From Rhizobiales bacterium TNE-4 (GTDB lineage: Bacteria; Pseudomonadota; Alphaproteobacteria; Rhizobiales; Beijerinckiaceae), in contig JAHRCV010000002.1 in the NCBI GenBank assembly GCA_019083985.1, positions 248,001-312,000 of the forward strand: 64,000 bases of DNA. Direction: 5' to 3'. A program made the position numbers and the translations under genes. Below the pieces are notes generated by a model. That model ran no database searches and was not told where the DNA came from. It was given only the letters and a program-made list of their open reading frames with translations. This document shows, piece by piece, positions 16,757 to 27,847 of the stretch. Within the stretch, counting starts at the first letter, position 1. Every line of letters begins with the position of its first letter.

Positions 16757-16918
16757 TCAATCGCGCGGGCGATCCGGCAGATCGTGATCGTCGAGGATCC
16801 GGGCCCCCGCGCCATCAAGATCGTCATATTGGCCGCTTTTCAGCGACCAGAGAAAAGCCCCGAGAGCCAGAAGGCCAAGGCTGAGTGCAACCGGGATCAG
16901 GTACAGCAAAATCGTCAT
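16757..16918 (-). CDS. ccoS: cbb3 oxidase maturation protein CcoS
   Basis: A 53-residue protein read directly from the sequence: MTILLYLIPVALSLG opens one membrane helix, then FLWSLKSGQYDDLDG, the signature of CcoS, and an acidic tail (ARILDDHD). CcoS is needed to load heme and copper into cbb3 oxidase. Its ATG overlaps the ccoI stop by four bases, the usual ccoI-ccoS arrangement. It is too short for routine gene length cut-offs but the motif and position leave little doubt. Confidence 0.93.
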   Translation of the reverse strand: MTILLYLIPVALSLGLLALGAFLWSLKSGQYDDLDGAGARILDDHDLPDRPRD

Positions 16919-19164
16919 GACGCCAGTCTCGCCTCTTGCCGTGGCACGAGTGTGGCAGGCGGATGGGCTGGCAACGCCGCACGCATCGGCTTCGACGCAC
17001 GCAACGCCGACAGGGTGACGATGATCGAGGAGCCTGACATGGCCGCTGCGGCGATCAATGGCGTGACATGGCCGAACACGGCCAGCGGGACCGCGATGAG
17101 ATTATAGACGACCGCGATCCAAAGATTGTCCTTCATCACCCGCACCGCCTTGCGCGAGAGACCAAGCATCGCATCGACGGGCGCCAGCGCTTCGCCAATG
17201 AAGAGAGCATCGGCCGAAGCCTGCGCCACATGCGCGGCACTGACGGGCGAGAGTGAGGCATGTGCGGCCGCCAGCGCAGGCGCATCATTCAGCCCGTCAC
17301 CCACCATCAACACGCGCCGGCCATTGCGCTTGAGCCCATCAAGGGCCGCAATCTTATCGGCGGGCTTCAACCCGCTTTTCCATTCTGTGATACCAAGCGC
17401 ACGGGCCACTTGCGCGACAGCGGATTCATTGTCGCCCGATAGAATAGCAAGCGCATAATTCTGCGCCCGCAACCGCGCCACCGTCTCGACCGCATCGGGT
17501 CGGAGCGCCTGCTTGAGCAGGAATACGGCACACACACCATCGCGACGGAATGCAATCAGCGACGCATCGCGCTGCGTTCCTAACGCTTCAGCAGCCATCG
17601 CCTCAGCATCGCAAAAGGCGGCGCTGCCAAGGCGATATTCGACCCCGTCGACAATTGTCCTCAGGCCTTCGCCCGTTACTTCCTCGACATGCTCGAACGG
17701 CACGCGGCGCTGCGCTTCGGCGGCCAGCGCCATTGCAAGCGGATGACGGCTCGATAGAGCCAACCGCGCCGCAGCTTCAAGGAGCTCCGGATCGACAGAA
17801 GCACGATTGGCAATGCGCGGTTCGGGCAGGGTCAGCGTGCCCGTCTTGTCGAACACCACCGTGTCGCATTGGGCGGCCCGCTCAATGCCGTCGGGGGCCT
17901 GCAACAACAAGCCTGCTTTGAACAAAGCGCCCGAAGCGACGACCTGCGTGGCGGGAACCGCAAGCGCCAAAGCACAGGGGCATGTGATGATGAGCACCGC
18001 AATGGCTGTGATGATCGCATCATGCAGCGATGCACCGATGAGAACCCAACCAATGCAGGTCGAGAACGCCGCAAGATGCACGATCGGTGAATAAATCCGC
18101 GCTGCCTTATCGGCGAGCCTGAGATAGCGTGATCGCGCATCCGCTGCTTGCGCGACCAGCCTGTTCACCTCATCGAGAAGAGTTCCTTCATGAGCGGCTG
18201 TCACGCGTACCTGCAGCGTGCCACCGATATTGAGCGTACCGGCATAGACGGGCACCCCGGGCCCGATCTCAGCCTGCATCGTCTCGCCGGTGACAAGGCT
18301 CGCATCGACCGTCGAGTGCCCTTGCGCAACCGTGCCATCGACCGCGATGCGCTCACCCGGCCGCACCAAGACGAGATCACCGATCTTGACGGCACGCACC
18401 GGCACTTGCCGCGCCTCCCCGGACACGTCGAGCACAATCGCCGTTTCACCTTTGAGCGCCATCAAATTGTCGGCGACCGAACGCGTTTTCTTCCGCATCA
18501 CTTGATCAAGCACACGGCCAAGCAGCAGGAAGAACAAGAGCATCACGGCGGAATCGAAATAAGCGTGCTCAGCCGAATGCAGCGTCTCGAACAACGACAT
18601 GCCAAGTGCAAGCAGGATGCCGAGCGAGATCGGCACATCCATCGTCATGCTGCGATTGCGGATCGCCCGCCATGCATTGCGGAAGAAGGGCTGCCCGGCA
18701 TAGGCCGCCGCCGGCAACGCAATCAGCGCTGACAGCCAATGGAACATATCGCGCGTGTCAGGCGTGATGTCCGTGACATTGCCCGACCAGACCGACACGG
18801 AAAACAACATGATATTCATCGCCGCAAAGCCGGAAACAGCAAGACAGCGAATCAGAAAGCGCATTTCCGCCGCTTCGATCTGCTCTTGCCGCGAGGCTTC
18901 GAACGGGTGTGCGCGATAGCCGAGCTGGCGCAGTTTTTCGACGATGGAGGCCGGCTCAACATCCTGCGCCTGCCACGCCACCCCAAGACGACGATTGGTG
19001 TAGTTGAGACGGGCCTCAGTAACGCCCTTCATGCGGCCGATGCCGCGCTCGATATCGCCAATACAGGCGGCGCAATCAATCCCTTCGACCGCCAGATCGA
19101 GCCGGTTAAGACCCGTCTTAGCATCGTGATGGATGAAGGCGGAGAGATCGATCGCGGGGGACAC
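16915..19164 (-). CDS. ccoI: Copper-translocating P-type ATPase CcoI (FixI)
   Basis: A 749-residue P1B-type ATPase that exports copper for insertion into the CcoN subunit of cbb3 oxidase. In order: N-terminal metal-binding domain with GIDCAAC (28-34), membrane helices from about 95, the actuator motif VTGETMQ near 290, the ion-binding CPC in ITCPCALALAVP near 395, the phosphorylation site DKTGTL near 440, and GDGLNDAPAL near 640. It lies between ccoH and ccoS; its stop overlaps ccoS by four bases. Length and motif set are complete. Confidence 0.95.
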   Translation of the reverse strand: MSPAIDLSAFIHHDAKTGLNRLDLAVEGIDCAACIGDIERGIGRMKGVTEARLNYTNRRLGVAWQAQDVEPASIVEKLRQLGYRAHPFEASRQEQIEAAEMRFLIRCLAVSGFAAMNIMLFSVSVWSGNVTDITPDTRDMFHWLSALIALPAAAYAGQPFFRNAWRAIRNRSMTMDVPISLGILLALGMSLFETLHSAEHAYFDSAVMLLFFLLLGRVLDQVMRKKTRSVADNLMALKGETAIVLDVSGEARQVPVRAVKIGDLVLVRPGERIAVDGTVAQGHSTVDASLVTGETMQAEIGPGVPVYAGTLNIGGTLQVRVTAAHEGTLLDEVNRLVAQAADARSRYLRLADKAARIYSPIVHLAAFSTCIGWVLIGASLHDAIITAIAVLIITCPCALALAVPATQVVASGALFKAGLLLQAPDGIERAAQCDTVVFDKTGTLTLPEPRIANRASVDPELLEAAARLALSSRHPLAMALAAEAQRRVPFEHVEEVTGEGLRTIVDGVEYRLGSAAFCDAEAMAAEALGTQRDASLIAFRRDGVCAVFLLKQALRPDAVETVARLRAQNYALAILSGDNESAVAQVARALGITEWKSGLKPADKIAALDGLKRNGRRVLMVGDGLNDAPALAAAHASLSPVSAAHVAQASADALFIGEALAPVDAMLGLSRKAVRVMKDNLWIAVVYNLIAVPLAVFGHVTPLIAAAAMSGSSIIVTLSALRASKPMRAALPAHPPATLVPRQEARLAS

Positions 19165-19179
19165 GGCCGACCCTTTCTT

Positions 19180-19671
19180 TCAGTTCAGGATGACACGGTT
19201 TTTGGACAAAAACACACGCTCGCCATTCTTGCGGAGCGTGACAATCACGTCCCACTGGCCGGGCGGTAACGGCTTATCGAGTTGCGCCTCGTATGAAGTG
19301 CCTTCACGCGGCGCGATCTGGCCCTTGCGATCGAGATAACGATCAGCAGGCCAAGCGAGAACGACATCGCCCTCAAGGCCGGGAATGACGCTGCCATTCT
19401 TGTCGCGCACGTCAATGATGACACGCTCGCCATCGACCTTGGCGTCGACTGCCCATCCCAGTGCGGCTTGCTGGCGCGCCGCTTCCAACTCAGTGTTGTA
19501 GGCGAGGCCGACGCGATAGGCGCTATCCGTCTCGATCCCGCTGAAGGATTTGGTCGCGACCCGGAACATCACCATGTTGACGGCAATCACGACGCCGAAA
19601 AACGCAAGAAACATGGCGAGTACATGTTTACCGGTCAATGGGCGCGCAGGTTTCATCGTGTCACTGGCCAT
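19180..19671 (-). CDS. ccoH: cbb3 oxidase assembly protein CcoH (FixH)
   Basis: A 163-residue membrane-anchored periplasmic protein of the FixH/CcoH family, which helps cbb3 oxidase assemble. One helix at about residues 15-38 (HVLAMFLAFFGVVIAVNMVMF) precedes the FixH domain with the conserved SGIETDSAYRVGLAYN stretch and a C-terminal Ig-like part ending LSKNRVIL. The frame is open well upstream, inside ccoG. ATG 19671 is chosen because AGGA lies eight bases before it; this gives an 11-base overlap with ccoG. Starts at 19680 or 19656 are possible. Confidence 0.88.
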   Translation of the reverse strand: MASDTMKPARPLTGKHVLAMFLAFFGVVIAVNMVMFRVATKSFSGIETDSAYRVGLAYNTELEAARQQAALGWAVDAKVDGERVIIDVRDKNGSVIPGLEGDVVLAWPADRYLDRKGQIAPREGTSYEAQLDKPLPPGQWDVIVTLRKNGERVFLSKNRVILN

Positions 19672-21160
19672 GTTTGTCATCCTGCTTGTGATGATAGACG
19701 CCTTCAGGCGCGAAGAAATGGTCGCGGACCGTGGCACTCGCCCCATCGACGATGTCGGTGAGGCGGAAGCTGACATCCATCTTTTCATTCTGGATCAGCG
19801 CTTTTGGCAGTGTCACAAGGACACGCAATTCGCGCGTCTGATCGGGTCCTGCTTCGAGCAATGTCGATGTTGCACCCGTTTGTGGCACGCCGATCACTTC
19901 GAATTTCGGCTCGTTCAAGCCCAAAATTTCGAGGCGGAACGGGCGCGCATCAAGCGCTTTGTTGGTCACGCGAATAGTGTAGGCATTGCGGATCGCACCA
20001 TCGGCCAGACGCACGAACAACGGATTGCGATCATGCAAGGCACTGATGCCGACATTGTTGCGGTTTGTCAGCGCATAGAGCATCACCGCGCCAACCAGCG
20101 CGATCAGGGCCACATAGATGATCGTGCGTGGACGGACGATCCGGTAGACCGGCTCTTCGTGTTTTGCCCGCCGCTCGGCATTGTCATCCGTATCATAGGC
20201 GATGAGACCAGCCGGACGACCAAGCTTTGCCATCACATTGTCGCACGCGTCGATGCAGAGGCCGCATTGGATACAGCCAAGCTGCGAGCCTTCGCGAATA
20301 TCGACGCCAGTAGGACACACATTCACGCATTGGAAGCAATCAACGCAATCGCCAGCCGGTTCGTGAGCCTTGCGGGCAGCTTCCGCCTTCTTCGCCGACA
20401 TGCGCGGTTCGCCACGATCGTAACGATACATGACGTTGAGGGCGTACTCGTCGGTCAAGGCCGCCTGAATGCGCGGCCACGGACACATATAGAGGCAGAC
20501 CTGTTCACGCATCCACCCGGCAAGCGAGTAAGTGGTGAACGTCAGAATGGCGATCCAGACATAGGCCACCACAGGGGCTTGAAACGTGACGAGTTCGCGC
20601 ACGAGCGTCGGCGCATCGGCAAAGTAAAGAACCCACGCACCGCCAGTCCACCACGCAATCATCAGCCAGAGCGTGTGCTTGAGGATTTTTTCTGAAATGC
20701 GTTCGAGATCCCAGGTGCCGCGCTGCGCTTTTTGCAAACGTTCGCGACGGTCCCCTTCAATCATGCGCTCGACCGCGTAGAAAAGATCGGTCCACACTGT
20801 CTGCGGGCAGAGATAACCGCACCAGACACGGCCTGCGACCGCATTCATCAAAAACAGAATAAGCGCCGCGATCACCAGAAGGCCGGTGACATAATAAAGT
20901 TCCTGCGGCCAGATTTCGATGAAGAAGAAATAGAAACGGCGGTTTGCCAAATCAATCAGGACTGCCTGATCAGGCGCGTTCGGCCCACGATACCAGCGGA
21001 CGAAGGGCAGGAAATAATAGATCCCCAGCGTGATCGCGAGGATGATCCATTTGATCGTACGAAAACGACCATGCACCGCTTGCGGATAGATTTCCTTCCG
21101 CGCTTCGTAGAGCGGAATATCATCATCGTCCGGCGTTTGCGGGACTTCTGCGAGAGACAT
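19661..21160 (-). CDS. ccoG: Cytochrome c oxidase accessory protein CcoG (FixG)
   Basis: A 499-residue membrane iron-sulfur protein, needed for cbb3 oxidase biogenesis and recently linked to Cu2+ reduction. The N-terminus (EARKEIYPQAVHGRFRTIKW) leads into membrane helices near 38-56, 85-105, 158-180 and 190-215. Two ferredoxin-type 4Fe-4S clusters follow: CVDCFQCVNVCP near 265-276 and CIQCGLCIDACD near 289-300. A last helix near 345-362 anchors a C-terminal Ig-like domain (periplasmic). It heads the ccoGHIS assembly part, separated from ccoP by 59 bases that contain a strong hairpin. Confidence 0.95.
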   Translation of the reverse strand: MSLAEVPQTPDDDDIPLYEARKEIYPQAVHGRFRTIKWIILAITLGIYYFLPFVRWYRGPNAPDQAVLIDLANRRFYFFFIEIWPQELYYVTGLLVIAALILFLMNAVAGRVWCGYLCPQTVWTDLFYAVERMIEGDRRERLQKAQRGTWDLERISEKILKHTLWLMIAWWTGGAWVLYFADAPTLVRELVTFQAPVVAYVWIAILTFTTYSLAGWMREQVCLYMCPWPRIQAALTDEYALNVMYRYDRGEPRMSAKKAEAARKAHEPAGDCVDCFQCVNVCPTGVDIREGSQLGCIQCGLCIDACDNVMAKLGRPAGLIAYDTDDNAERRAKHEEPVYRIVRPRTIIYVALIALVGAVMLYALTNRNNVGISALHDRNPLFVRLADGAIRNAYTIRVTNKALDARPFRLEILGLNEPKFEVIGVPQTGATSTLLEAGPDQTRELRVLVTLPKALIQNEKMDVSFRLTDIVDGASATVRDHFFAPEGVYHHKQDDKHGQ

Positions 21161-21185
21161 AGCGACCTCGGTCCGGGGGAGAACG

Positions 21186-21207
21186 GGATCGGCCCTTAGG
21201 CCGATCC
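21186..21207 (-). other. Intercistronic hairpin between ccoP and ccoG
   Basis: GGATCGGCC (21186-21194) pairs with GGCCGATCC (21199-21207) across a 4-base loop: a perfect 9-bp stem in the 59-base gap that separates ccoNOQP from ccoGHIS. It has no T-run on the minus strand, so it is more likely an mRNA processing or stability element than a full terminator. Confidence 0.7.
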
Positions 21208-21219
21208 TGAAGTCGTGAT

Positions 21220-22098
21220 TTACTGGCCGCCGCCTAAAGTGTGCACATAGACAGCAAGCGCTTTGACGGTGGCCGGCTCGAGACGACCCGCCCAGCCCGG
21301 CATCACGCCGCCACGGCCATTGGTGATCGTTTCGATGATCGTCTTCTCATCACCACCATAGAGCCAGATGTTGGATGTCAGGTTCGGCGCACCGACCTCC
21401 GGATTGCCCTTGCCCGCATCGCCATGACACGCCGCGCAATTCTCGGCGAACAGCTTTTGCCCCTTGGCGAGATCGACTTTGCCTTCCGGTTTACGGCCAG
21501 ACAGCGTGACGACATAAGCAGCGACAGCAGGAATATCGGCCTTCGGGATAATCCCATCCTTACCGAATGCTGGCATCGGACCCTGACGAGAATCGGGATT
21601 TTCGTTCCGGATACCGTACTGGATCGTCTGATAGATCTGGTCGAGCGAACCGCCCCAGATCCACTGGTCATCATTGAGGTTCGGATAGGACGGGCCACCC
21701 TGCGCGCCCTGACCATGGCAGGGACCGCAATTGGTGCCGAACGCCGCTTTGCCCAGTGCACGCGCGACTTCAAGCATCTTCGGATCTTTTTCAATCTCGA
21801 CGAGTGAAGCGCTTTCCATTTTCGCGACCATTTCGCCACGCTGAACTTTCAGCGATGCCATGTCGGTCTCGATCTGATCACGGCTCGCATAGCCGAGCAC
21901 GCCGCGCGTATAGGACGACACGAGCGGCCACGCCGGATAGGCGATGACATAGCCAATGCCCCAGACAATGCAGATATAGAACAACCACAGCCACCAGCGC
22001 GGCAATGGCGTGTTCAATTCCTGAATGCCATCCCATTCATGGCCCGTGGTCGATATACCGGTGACGGCGTCGACCTTGTTGGTGTCATGCGCTGCCAT
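21220..22098 (-). CDS. ccoP: cbb3 oxidase diheme subunit CcoP (FixP)
   Basis: A 292-residue membrane-anchored diheme cytochrome c that passes electrons from cytochrome bc1 or soluble cytochromes to CcoO and CcoN. The N-terminal FixP domain contains HEWDGIQELNTPLPRWWLW and one membrane helix (about 32-55). Two periplasmic heme sites follow: CGPCH near residue 130 and CAACH near 219, each with a distal methionine (MPAF; MPGW). The start lies 3 bases after the ccoQ stop. Length is normal. Confidence 0.96.
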   Translation of the reverse strand: MAAHDTNKVDAVTGISTTGHEWDGIQELNTPLPRWWLWLFYICIVWGIGYVIAYPAWPLVSSYTRGVLGYASRDQIETDMASLKVQRGEMVAKMESASLVEIEKDPKMLEVARALGKAAFGTNCGPCHGQGAQGGPSYPNLNDDQWIWGGSLDQIYQTIQYGIRNENPDSRQGPMPAFGKDGIIPKADIPAVAAYVVTLSGRKPEGKVDLAKGQKLFAENCAACHGDAGKGNPEVGAPNLTSNIWLYGGDEKTIIETITNGRGGVMPGWAGRLEPATVKALAVYVHTLGGGQ

Positions 22099-22101
22099 GA
22101 T

Positions 22102-22251
22102 TCAATCCTTTTCGAGCGGAATGCGCGCAGCCTCATCGAACATCTTTTTGTTCGATGGTCTCAGCGCGTAAAACAAGACGAGACCAAAGAGCGCCATGAA
22201 GCCGAGCAAGCCCCATGTTTGTGCGAAATTGGCAAGCGTTTGATACGTCAT
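22102..22251 (-). CDS. ccoQ: cbb3 oxidase small subunit CcoQ (FixQ)
   Basis: A 49-residue single-helix membrane protein read from the sequence: MTYQTLANFAQTWGLL opens the helix, which ends LVLFYALRPSNKK, the FixQ signature, followed by an acidic and basic tail (FDEAARIPLEKD). It stabilises the CcoNOP complex. It lies 12 bases after ccoO and 3 bases before ccoP in the standard NOQP order. Short length explains why simple gene finding can miss it. Confidence 0.94.
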   Translation of the reverse strand: MTYQTLANFAQTWGLLGFMALFGLVLFYALRPSNKKMFDEAARIPLEKD

Positions 22252-22263
22252 GATCAGGCTCCC

Positions 22264-22998
22264 TCAGCGCACATTGGCTTTCTTGTCATAGGTCTTGAAA
22301 TCGACCAGCGTGCCGAGCATCTGCAGATAAGCGATGAGCGCATCCGCTTCTGTGATGGCACCCGGATTGCCGTCGAAATCGCGCGACAAGGCCTTCGGAT
22401 AACGCTTGGCAAGTTCAGCCGCGCCAGCACTGTCGGGATCGGTCTGGGCAACGAGATCGGCTTCGGCTTTCGCGATCATGTCGGGCGTATAGGGTACGCC
22501 TTCGAGCGCCAGAACCTTCATGTTTGCTGCGATGTTCTTGGCGTCGAGCTGTGTCTTCGCGAGGAAGGGATAGCCCGGCATGATCGAACCCGGCACAACC
22601 GAGCGCGGATTGGCGAGATGCGCGCGCTGCCATTCGTCCGAATATTTGCCGCCCACGCGCGCAAGGTCAGGCCCTGTGCGCTTCGAGCCCCATTGGAACG
22701 GGTGGTCATACATGCTCTCGGCTGCGAGCGAATAATGGCCGTAACGCTCCACCTCGTCGCGCAACGGACGGATCATTTGCGAGTGGCAATTATAGCAGCC
22801 CTCACGAATGTAGATGTCGCGTCCTGCGAGTTCGAGCGGTGTGTAAGGACGCATCCCTTCCACCTTTTCGATCGTGCTCTTCAAATAGAAGAGCGGGACG
22901 ATTTCGACGAGGCCGCCAATGGCGACCACGATGAGAATACCGATCAAGAGAACGATCGAGTTTTTCTCGAAAATCTGATGCTTGGCCCAGACGGACAT
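22264..22998 (-). CDS. ccoO: cbb3 oxidase monoheme subunit CcoO (FixO)
   Basis: A 244-residue membrane-anchored cytochrome c subunit of cbb3 oxidase. It begins [14 protein letters not shown], has one helix at about 15-35, and carries heme site [12 protein letters not shown] near residues 72-83. ATG 22998 is chosen because AAGGAG lies six bases upstream; the frame runs a further 19 codons into the ccoN end. The short gap to ccoN (10 bases) and to ccoQ shows one transcript. Confidence 0.96.
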   Translation of the reverse strand: MSVWAKHQIFEKNSIVLLIGILIVVAIGGLVEIVPLFYLKSTIEKVEGMRPYTPLELAGRDIYIREGCYNCHSQMIRPLRDEVERYGHYSLAAESMYDHPFQWGSKRTGPDLARVGGKYSDEWQRAHLANPRSVVPGSIMPGYPFLAKTQLDAKNIAANMKVLALEGVPYTPDMIAKAEADLVAQTDPDSAGAAELAKRYPKALSRDFDGNPGAITEADALIAYLQMLGTLVDFKTYDKKANVR

Positions 22999-23008
22999 GA
23001 GGTTCTCC

Positions 23009-24664
23009 TTATTCGGCCGGGACGAGCTGGGGACGCTTGGCTTCGCCCGCGGCATAGGGCGAACGGATCGTCATCCAGATGTTGTAGGCCATGATCAGCG
23101 AGCCGATGACGAACAGAGCGCCACCCAAAGCACGGATCACATAGAAGGGATGCATGGCTTCGCTCGTTTCGATGAACGAATATTCGAGGAAGCCGAGCTT
23201 GGTGTACGCACGCCACATCAGGCCCTGCAGAATGCCCGAGACCCACATCGCCGAGATGTACAGAACGATGCCAAGCGTCGACAGCCAGAAGTGCCAATTG
23301 ACGAGACGCAGCGAGTAAAGCCGCGAACGGTTCCACAGCCACGGCACGAGACAATAGATCGCGCCGAAAGAGACATAGGCGACCCAGCCCAGCGCACCGG
23401 AATGCACATGGCCAATCGTCCAATCCGTGTAATGGCTGAGTGAATTAACCGCCTTGATCGACATGAGCGGCCCTTCAAAGGTCGACATGCCGTAGAAGGC
23501 GACTGAGACCACCATCATGCGCAGCACGGGATCGGTACGGAGCTTGTCCCACGCGCCTTGCAGCGTCATGAGGCCGTTGATCATGCCACCCCAAGACGGC
23601 ATCCACAGGATGATCGAAAACACCATGCCGAGCGTCTGCGCCCAATCGGGCAGCGCGGTGTAGTGCAGATGATGCGGACCCGCCCAGATATAGATGAAGA
23701 TCAGCGCCCAAAAATGCACGATCGACAAACGGTACGAATAGACCGGACGATCAGCACGCTTCGGGATGAAGTAATACATGATGGCGAGGAAGCCCGCAGT
23801 GAGGAAGAAGCCCACCGCATTGTGCCCGTACCACCATTGCACCATCGCATCCTGCACGCCCGACCAGACAATGTAGGATTTCGACGAATAGATCGACACC
23901 GGGATCGTGGCGTTGTTGCCGAGATGCAGCAGCGCGATGGTGACGATGAAGGCAAGATAGAACCAGTTCGCCACATAGATATGCGGCTCTTTGCGCTTCC
24001 ACAGCGTCACAAGGAAGACGAGCAGATAGGCAACCCAGACCACGGTGAGCCAAAGATCGGCATACCATTCCGGCTCGGCATATTCCTTCGATTGCGTGAT
24101 ACCGAGGAGATACCCCGTACCCGCGATGACGATGAAGAAATTATAGCCGAGCACGACGAACCACGGCGCAATATCGCCGGCCAGGCGCGCATGGCATGTG
24201 CGCTGCACGACATAAAACGATGTCGCGAGCAGCACATTGCCGCCGAAGGCGAAGATCACGGCCGAGGTGTGCAGCGGACGCAAGCGACCGAAATTCGTCC
24301 AAGGCAGGTCGAAATTCAGCGCCGGATAAGCAAGCTGCAATGCGATGATGAGGCCCACCGTGAAACCGGCGATGCCCCAGAACACCGAAGCGATGGTGGC
24401 AAACTTGATCGGCCCCATATTGTAATTGGGCTTGCCGTCAATCTCTTGCGGCACCGGAGCGGCATCGCGTGCGAAATAGCGATTGAAGATCGCAAAGACC
24501 GTCGCCACGCTGGCCGCGGCGAAGAGATAGGCATGGAACGCGTATTCCGGCGTCCACGCCTTAGCGGCCACGATGATGGAAAAGACCGCGAGCGCGATGA
24601 AGGCGATGACGGTTCCGCCTTCCCCGATGGTCAGTGTTTTGTTGATCGACGCCTGCTGCGCCAT
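23009..24664 (-). CDS. ccoN: cbb3-type cytochrome c oxidase catalytic subunit CcoN (FixN)
   Basis: A 551-residue heme-copper oxidase subunit with about 12-14 membrane helices. It holds the low-spin heme b and the heme b3-CuB centre where O2 is reduced to water with proton pumping at very low oxygen. Histidine-rich signatures include [36 protein letters not shown] and [18 protein letters not shown] 24664 ([10 protein letters not shown]) is preceded by AAGGGGG nine bases upstream; the frame reads on for about 97 codons but those residues do not look like CcoN. It heads ccoNOQP-GHIS. A FixK-type box lies 133 bases upstream, consistent with induction under low oxygen. Confidence 0.96.
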   Translation of the reverse strand: MAQQASINKTLTIGEGGTVIAFIALAVFSIIVAAKAWTPEYAFHAYLFAAASVATVFAIFNRYFARDAAPVPQEIDGKPNYNMGPIKFATIASVFWGIAGFTVGLIIALQLAYPALNFDLPWTNFGRLRPLHTSAVIFAFGGNVLLATSFYVVQRTCHARLAGDIAPWFVVLGYNFFIVIAGTGYLLGITQSKEYAEPEWYADLWLTVVWVAYLLVFLVTLWKRKEPHIYVANWFYLAFIVTIALLHLGNNATIPVSIYSSKSYIVWSGVQDAMVQWWYGHNAVGFFLTAGFLAIMYYFIPKRADRPVYSYRLSIVHFWALIFIYIWAGPHHLHYTALPDWAQTLGMVFSIILWMPSWGGMINGLMTLQGAWDKLRTDPVLRMMVVSVAFYGMSTFEGPLMSIKAVNSLSHYTDWTIGHVHSGALGWVAYVSFGAIYCLVPWLWNRSRLYSLRLVNWHFWLSTLGIVLYISAMWVSGILQGLMWRAYTKLGFLEYSFIETSEAMHPFYVIRALGGALFVIGSLIMAYNIWMTIRSPYAAGEAKRPQLVPAE

Positions 24665-24796
24665 GAGGCACCCCCTTGCGGCTCGGCTTGCCTTGTGAAA
24701 TCTGCGGATTCTCGCGCCGAAACTACTCGCAAACCGGCCGCGGCGAACTTCGGGCAAACCCGCAAGGAGAAATGCGTATGCCGCGGCTTGAAATCT

Positions 24797-24810
24797 TTGA
24801 TTTCTGTCAA
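24797..24810. promoter_or_regulatory. FixK/FNR-type box upstream of ccoN
   Basis: TTGAT-TTCT-GTCAA matches the FixK/FnrN consensus TTGAT-N4-ATCAA at nine of ten arm positions. Centred about 139 bases before the ccoN ATG; if it acts at -41.5 the ccoN leader would be near 98 bases. It also lies 27 bases before the divergent helicase gene. Confidence 0.8.
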
Positions 24811-24836
24811 GTTTTAGCTCGTCAAAGGTCGAATTC

Positions 24837-25928
24837 ATGAGCCAATGGTCGCCTGAGCAGGACCGCGCGCTTCGTGCCGTTGCGAGCTGGATCGCCGATC
24901 GGCGCGGTCCGCAGGTCTTTCGCCTGTTTGGCTTTGCCGGGACCGGCAAGACCACGCTCGCCCGCCATATTGCGGAAGATCAGGATGGCGACGTGCTGTT
25001 TGCCGCCTACACGGGCAAGGCGGCCCATGTGCTGCGCCAGCGTGGCTGTACCGACGCGCAAACGATCCACAGCCTCATCTACCGCCCGCGCGCCGAGGAG
25101 GGCGAAAGCCCGACCTTCGTCCTCAACCGCGACAGCGCGGTCGGTAAAGCCGATCTGATCATCATCGACGAATGTTCGATGGTGGATGAGGAACTCGGCC
25201 GCGATCTCCTGTCCTTCGGCACGAAAGTGTTGGTGCTAGGCGACCCCGGCCAGCTCCCGCCGGTACGCGGCGGCGGCTTCTTCACCGAAGCCGAACCCGA
25301 TCTGATGCTGACCGAAATCCACCGCCAAGCCGCTGACAACCCGATCATCCGCCTGTCCATGGCTGTGCGCGAGGGCGAGACGCTTCAGCGCGGCACCTAT
25401 GGCGACAGCAAAGTGGTTGGCCGGGAAAACATCGATTCAGCGCTGGCGCTGGCTGCCGACCAAATCCTCGTCGGTCGTAATAAGACGCGCCGCCTCTACA
25501 ATAAGCGTGTGCGTGAATTGATGGGCCTGCGTGATCCGATGCCAGCGGCGGGCGACAAGCTCGTCTGCCTCAGAAACGACAAGACGCGCGGACTGCTCAA
25601 TGGCGGGCTTTGGACCGTGAAAGCGCTGCGCGGCTTCAAGAAAGATCTCGTGCAATTGCTTGTCACGCCTGAAGATGGCGGAAAATCCGTCAAGGTCGGC
25701 GTCAATCGCGAATTCTTTTTGGGCGAACTCGACGAAGTGCCGTTTGCGCTACGTCGCGGTTCAGACGAATTCGATTATGGCTACGCGCTCACCGTTCACA
25801 AAGCGCAGGGCTCGCAATGGGACAATGTGCTCTTGTTCGACGAAAGCTGGGCGTTTCGCGAAAACCGCACGCAATGGCTTTACACCGCGCTCACCCGCGC
25901 GGCTGAGCGCATTACGGTCGTGGTGTGA
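24837..25928 (+). CDS. RecD-like superfamily 1 DNA helicase
   Basis: A 363-residue single-protein SF1 helicase, smaller than RecD2 and similar in size to phage Dda-type enzymes. Motifs: Walker [12 protein letters not shown] (about 32-42), AAYTGKAA (motif Ia), Walker [21 protein letters not shown], and the C-terminal [16 protein letters not shown] and [11 protein letters not shown]. The role is probably repair or replication-fork processing; no partner gene is adjacent. It is divergent from ccoN, sharing 172 bases of intergenic DNA, and ends right against the fhs stop (convergent, no gap). Confidence 0.88.
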   Translation: MSQWSPEQDRALRAVASWIADRRGPQVFRLFGFAGTGKTTLARHIAEDQDGDVLFAAYTGKAAHVLRQRGCTDAQTIHSLIYRPRAEEGESPTFVLNRDSAVGKADLIIIDECSMVDEELGRDLLSFGTKVLVLGDPGQLPPVRGGGFFTEAEPDLMLTEIHRQAADNPIIRLSMAVREGETLQRGTYGDSKVVGRENIDSALALAADQILVGRNKTRRLYNKRVRELMGLRDPMPAAGDKLVCLRNDKTRGLLNGGLWTVKALRGFKKDLVQLLVTPEDGGKSVKVGVNREFFLGELDEVPFALRRGSDEFDYGYALTVHKAQGSQWDNVLLFDESWAFRENRTQWLYTALTRAAERITVVV

Positions 25929-27602
<1,674 letters not shown>

Positions 27603-27791
27603 GAAAACTCCCGCTGAACCGGACAAAACCGCCCGGAATCGCAGCGGAGATGGTCCTTTACGGCCAAGATGGAGTCAAACCCTCAGATCCCTTCTCCCGC
27701 TGGAAAGCTGTGAAACGGGGCCTATACCCGCAAAACGGGTGTGAACTCGCCGCCTGTCACAGAACTGTCGTCTAGCCTTGGCAGGCATCCT

Positions 27792-27814
27792 TTGTCAGTC
27801 TGACAAGCAGACTG
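27792..27814 (+). promoter_or_regulatory. Overlapping inverted repeats before the ABC importer
   Basis: Two mutually exclusive inverted repeats share bases. TTGTCAG-T-CTGACAA (27792-27806) is a perfect 7-1-7 palindrome. CAGTCTG-ACAAG-CAGACTG (27796-27814) is a 7-bp stem with 5-base loop. They end 33 bases before the binding-protein ATG. The first could be an operator, the second an RNA hairpin in the leader. Confidence 0.6.
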
Positions 27815-27847
27815 CGTCCGCCAACTCCGGCAAGGGGAGACTGTCCG

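Noticed and set aside
23558-24817. A 419-codon + strand frame opposite ccoN
   Set aside because: Mirror frame of a conserved oxidase subunit; the translation is charged low-complexity sequence with no motif.
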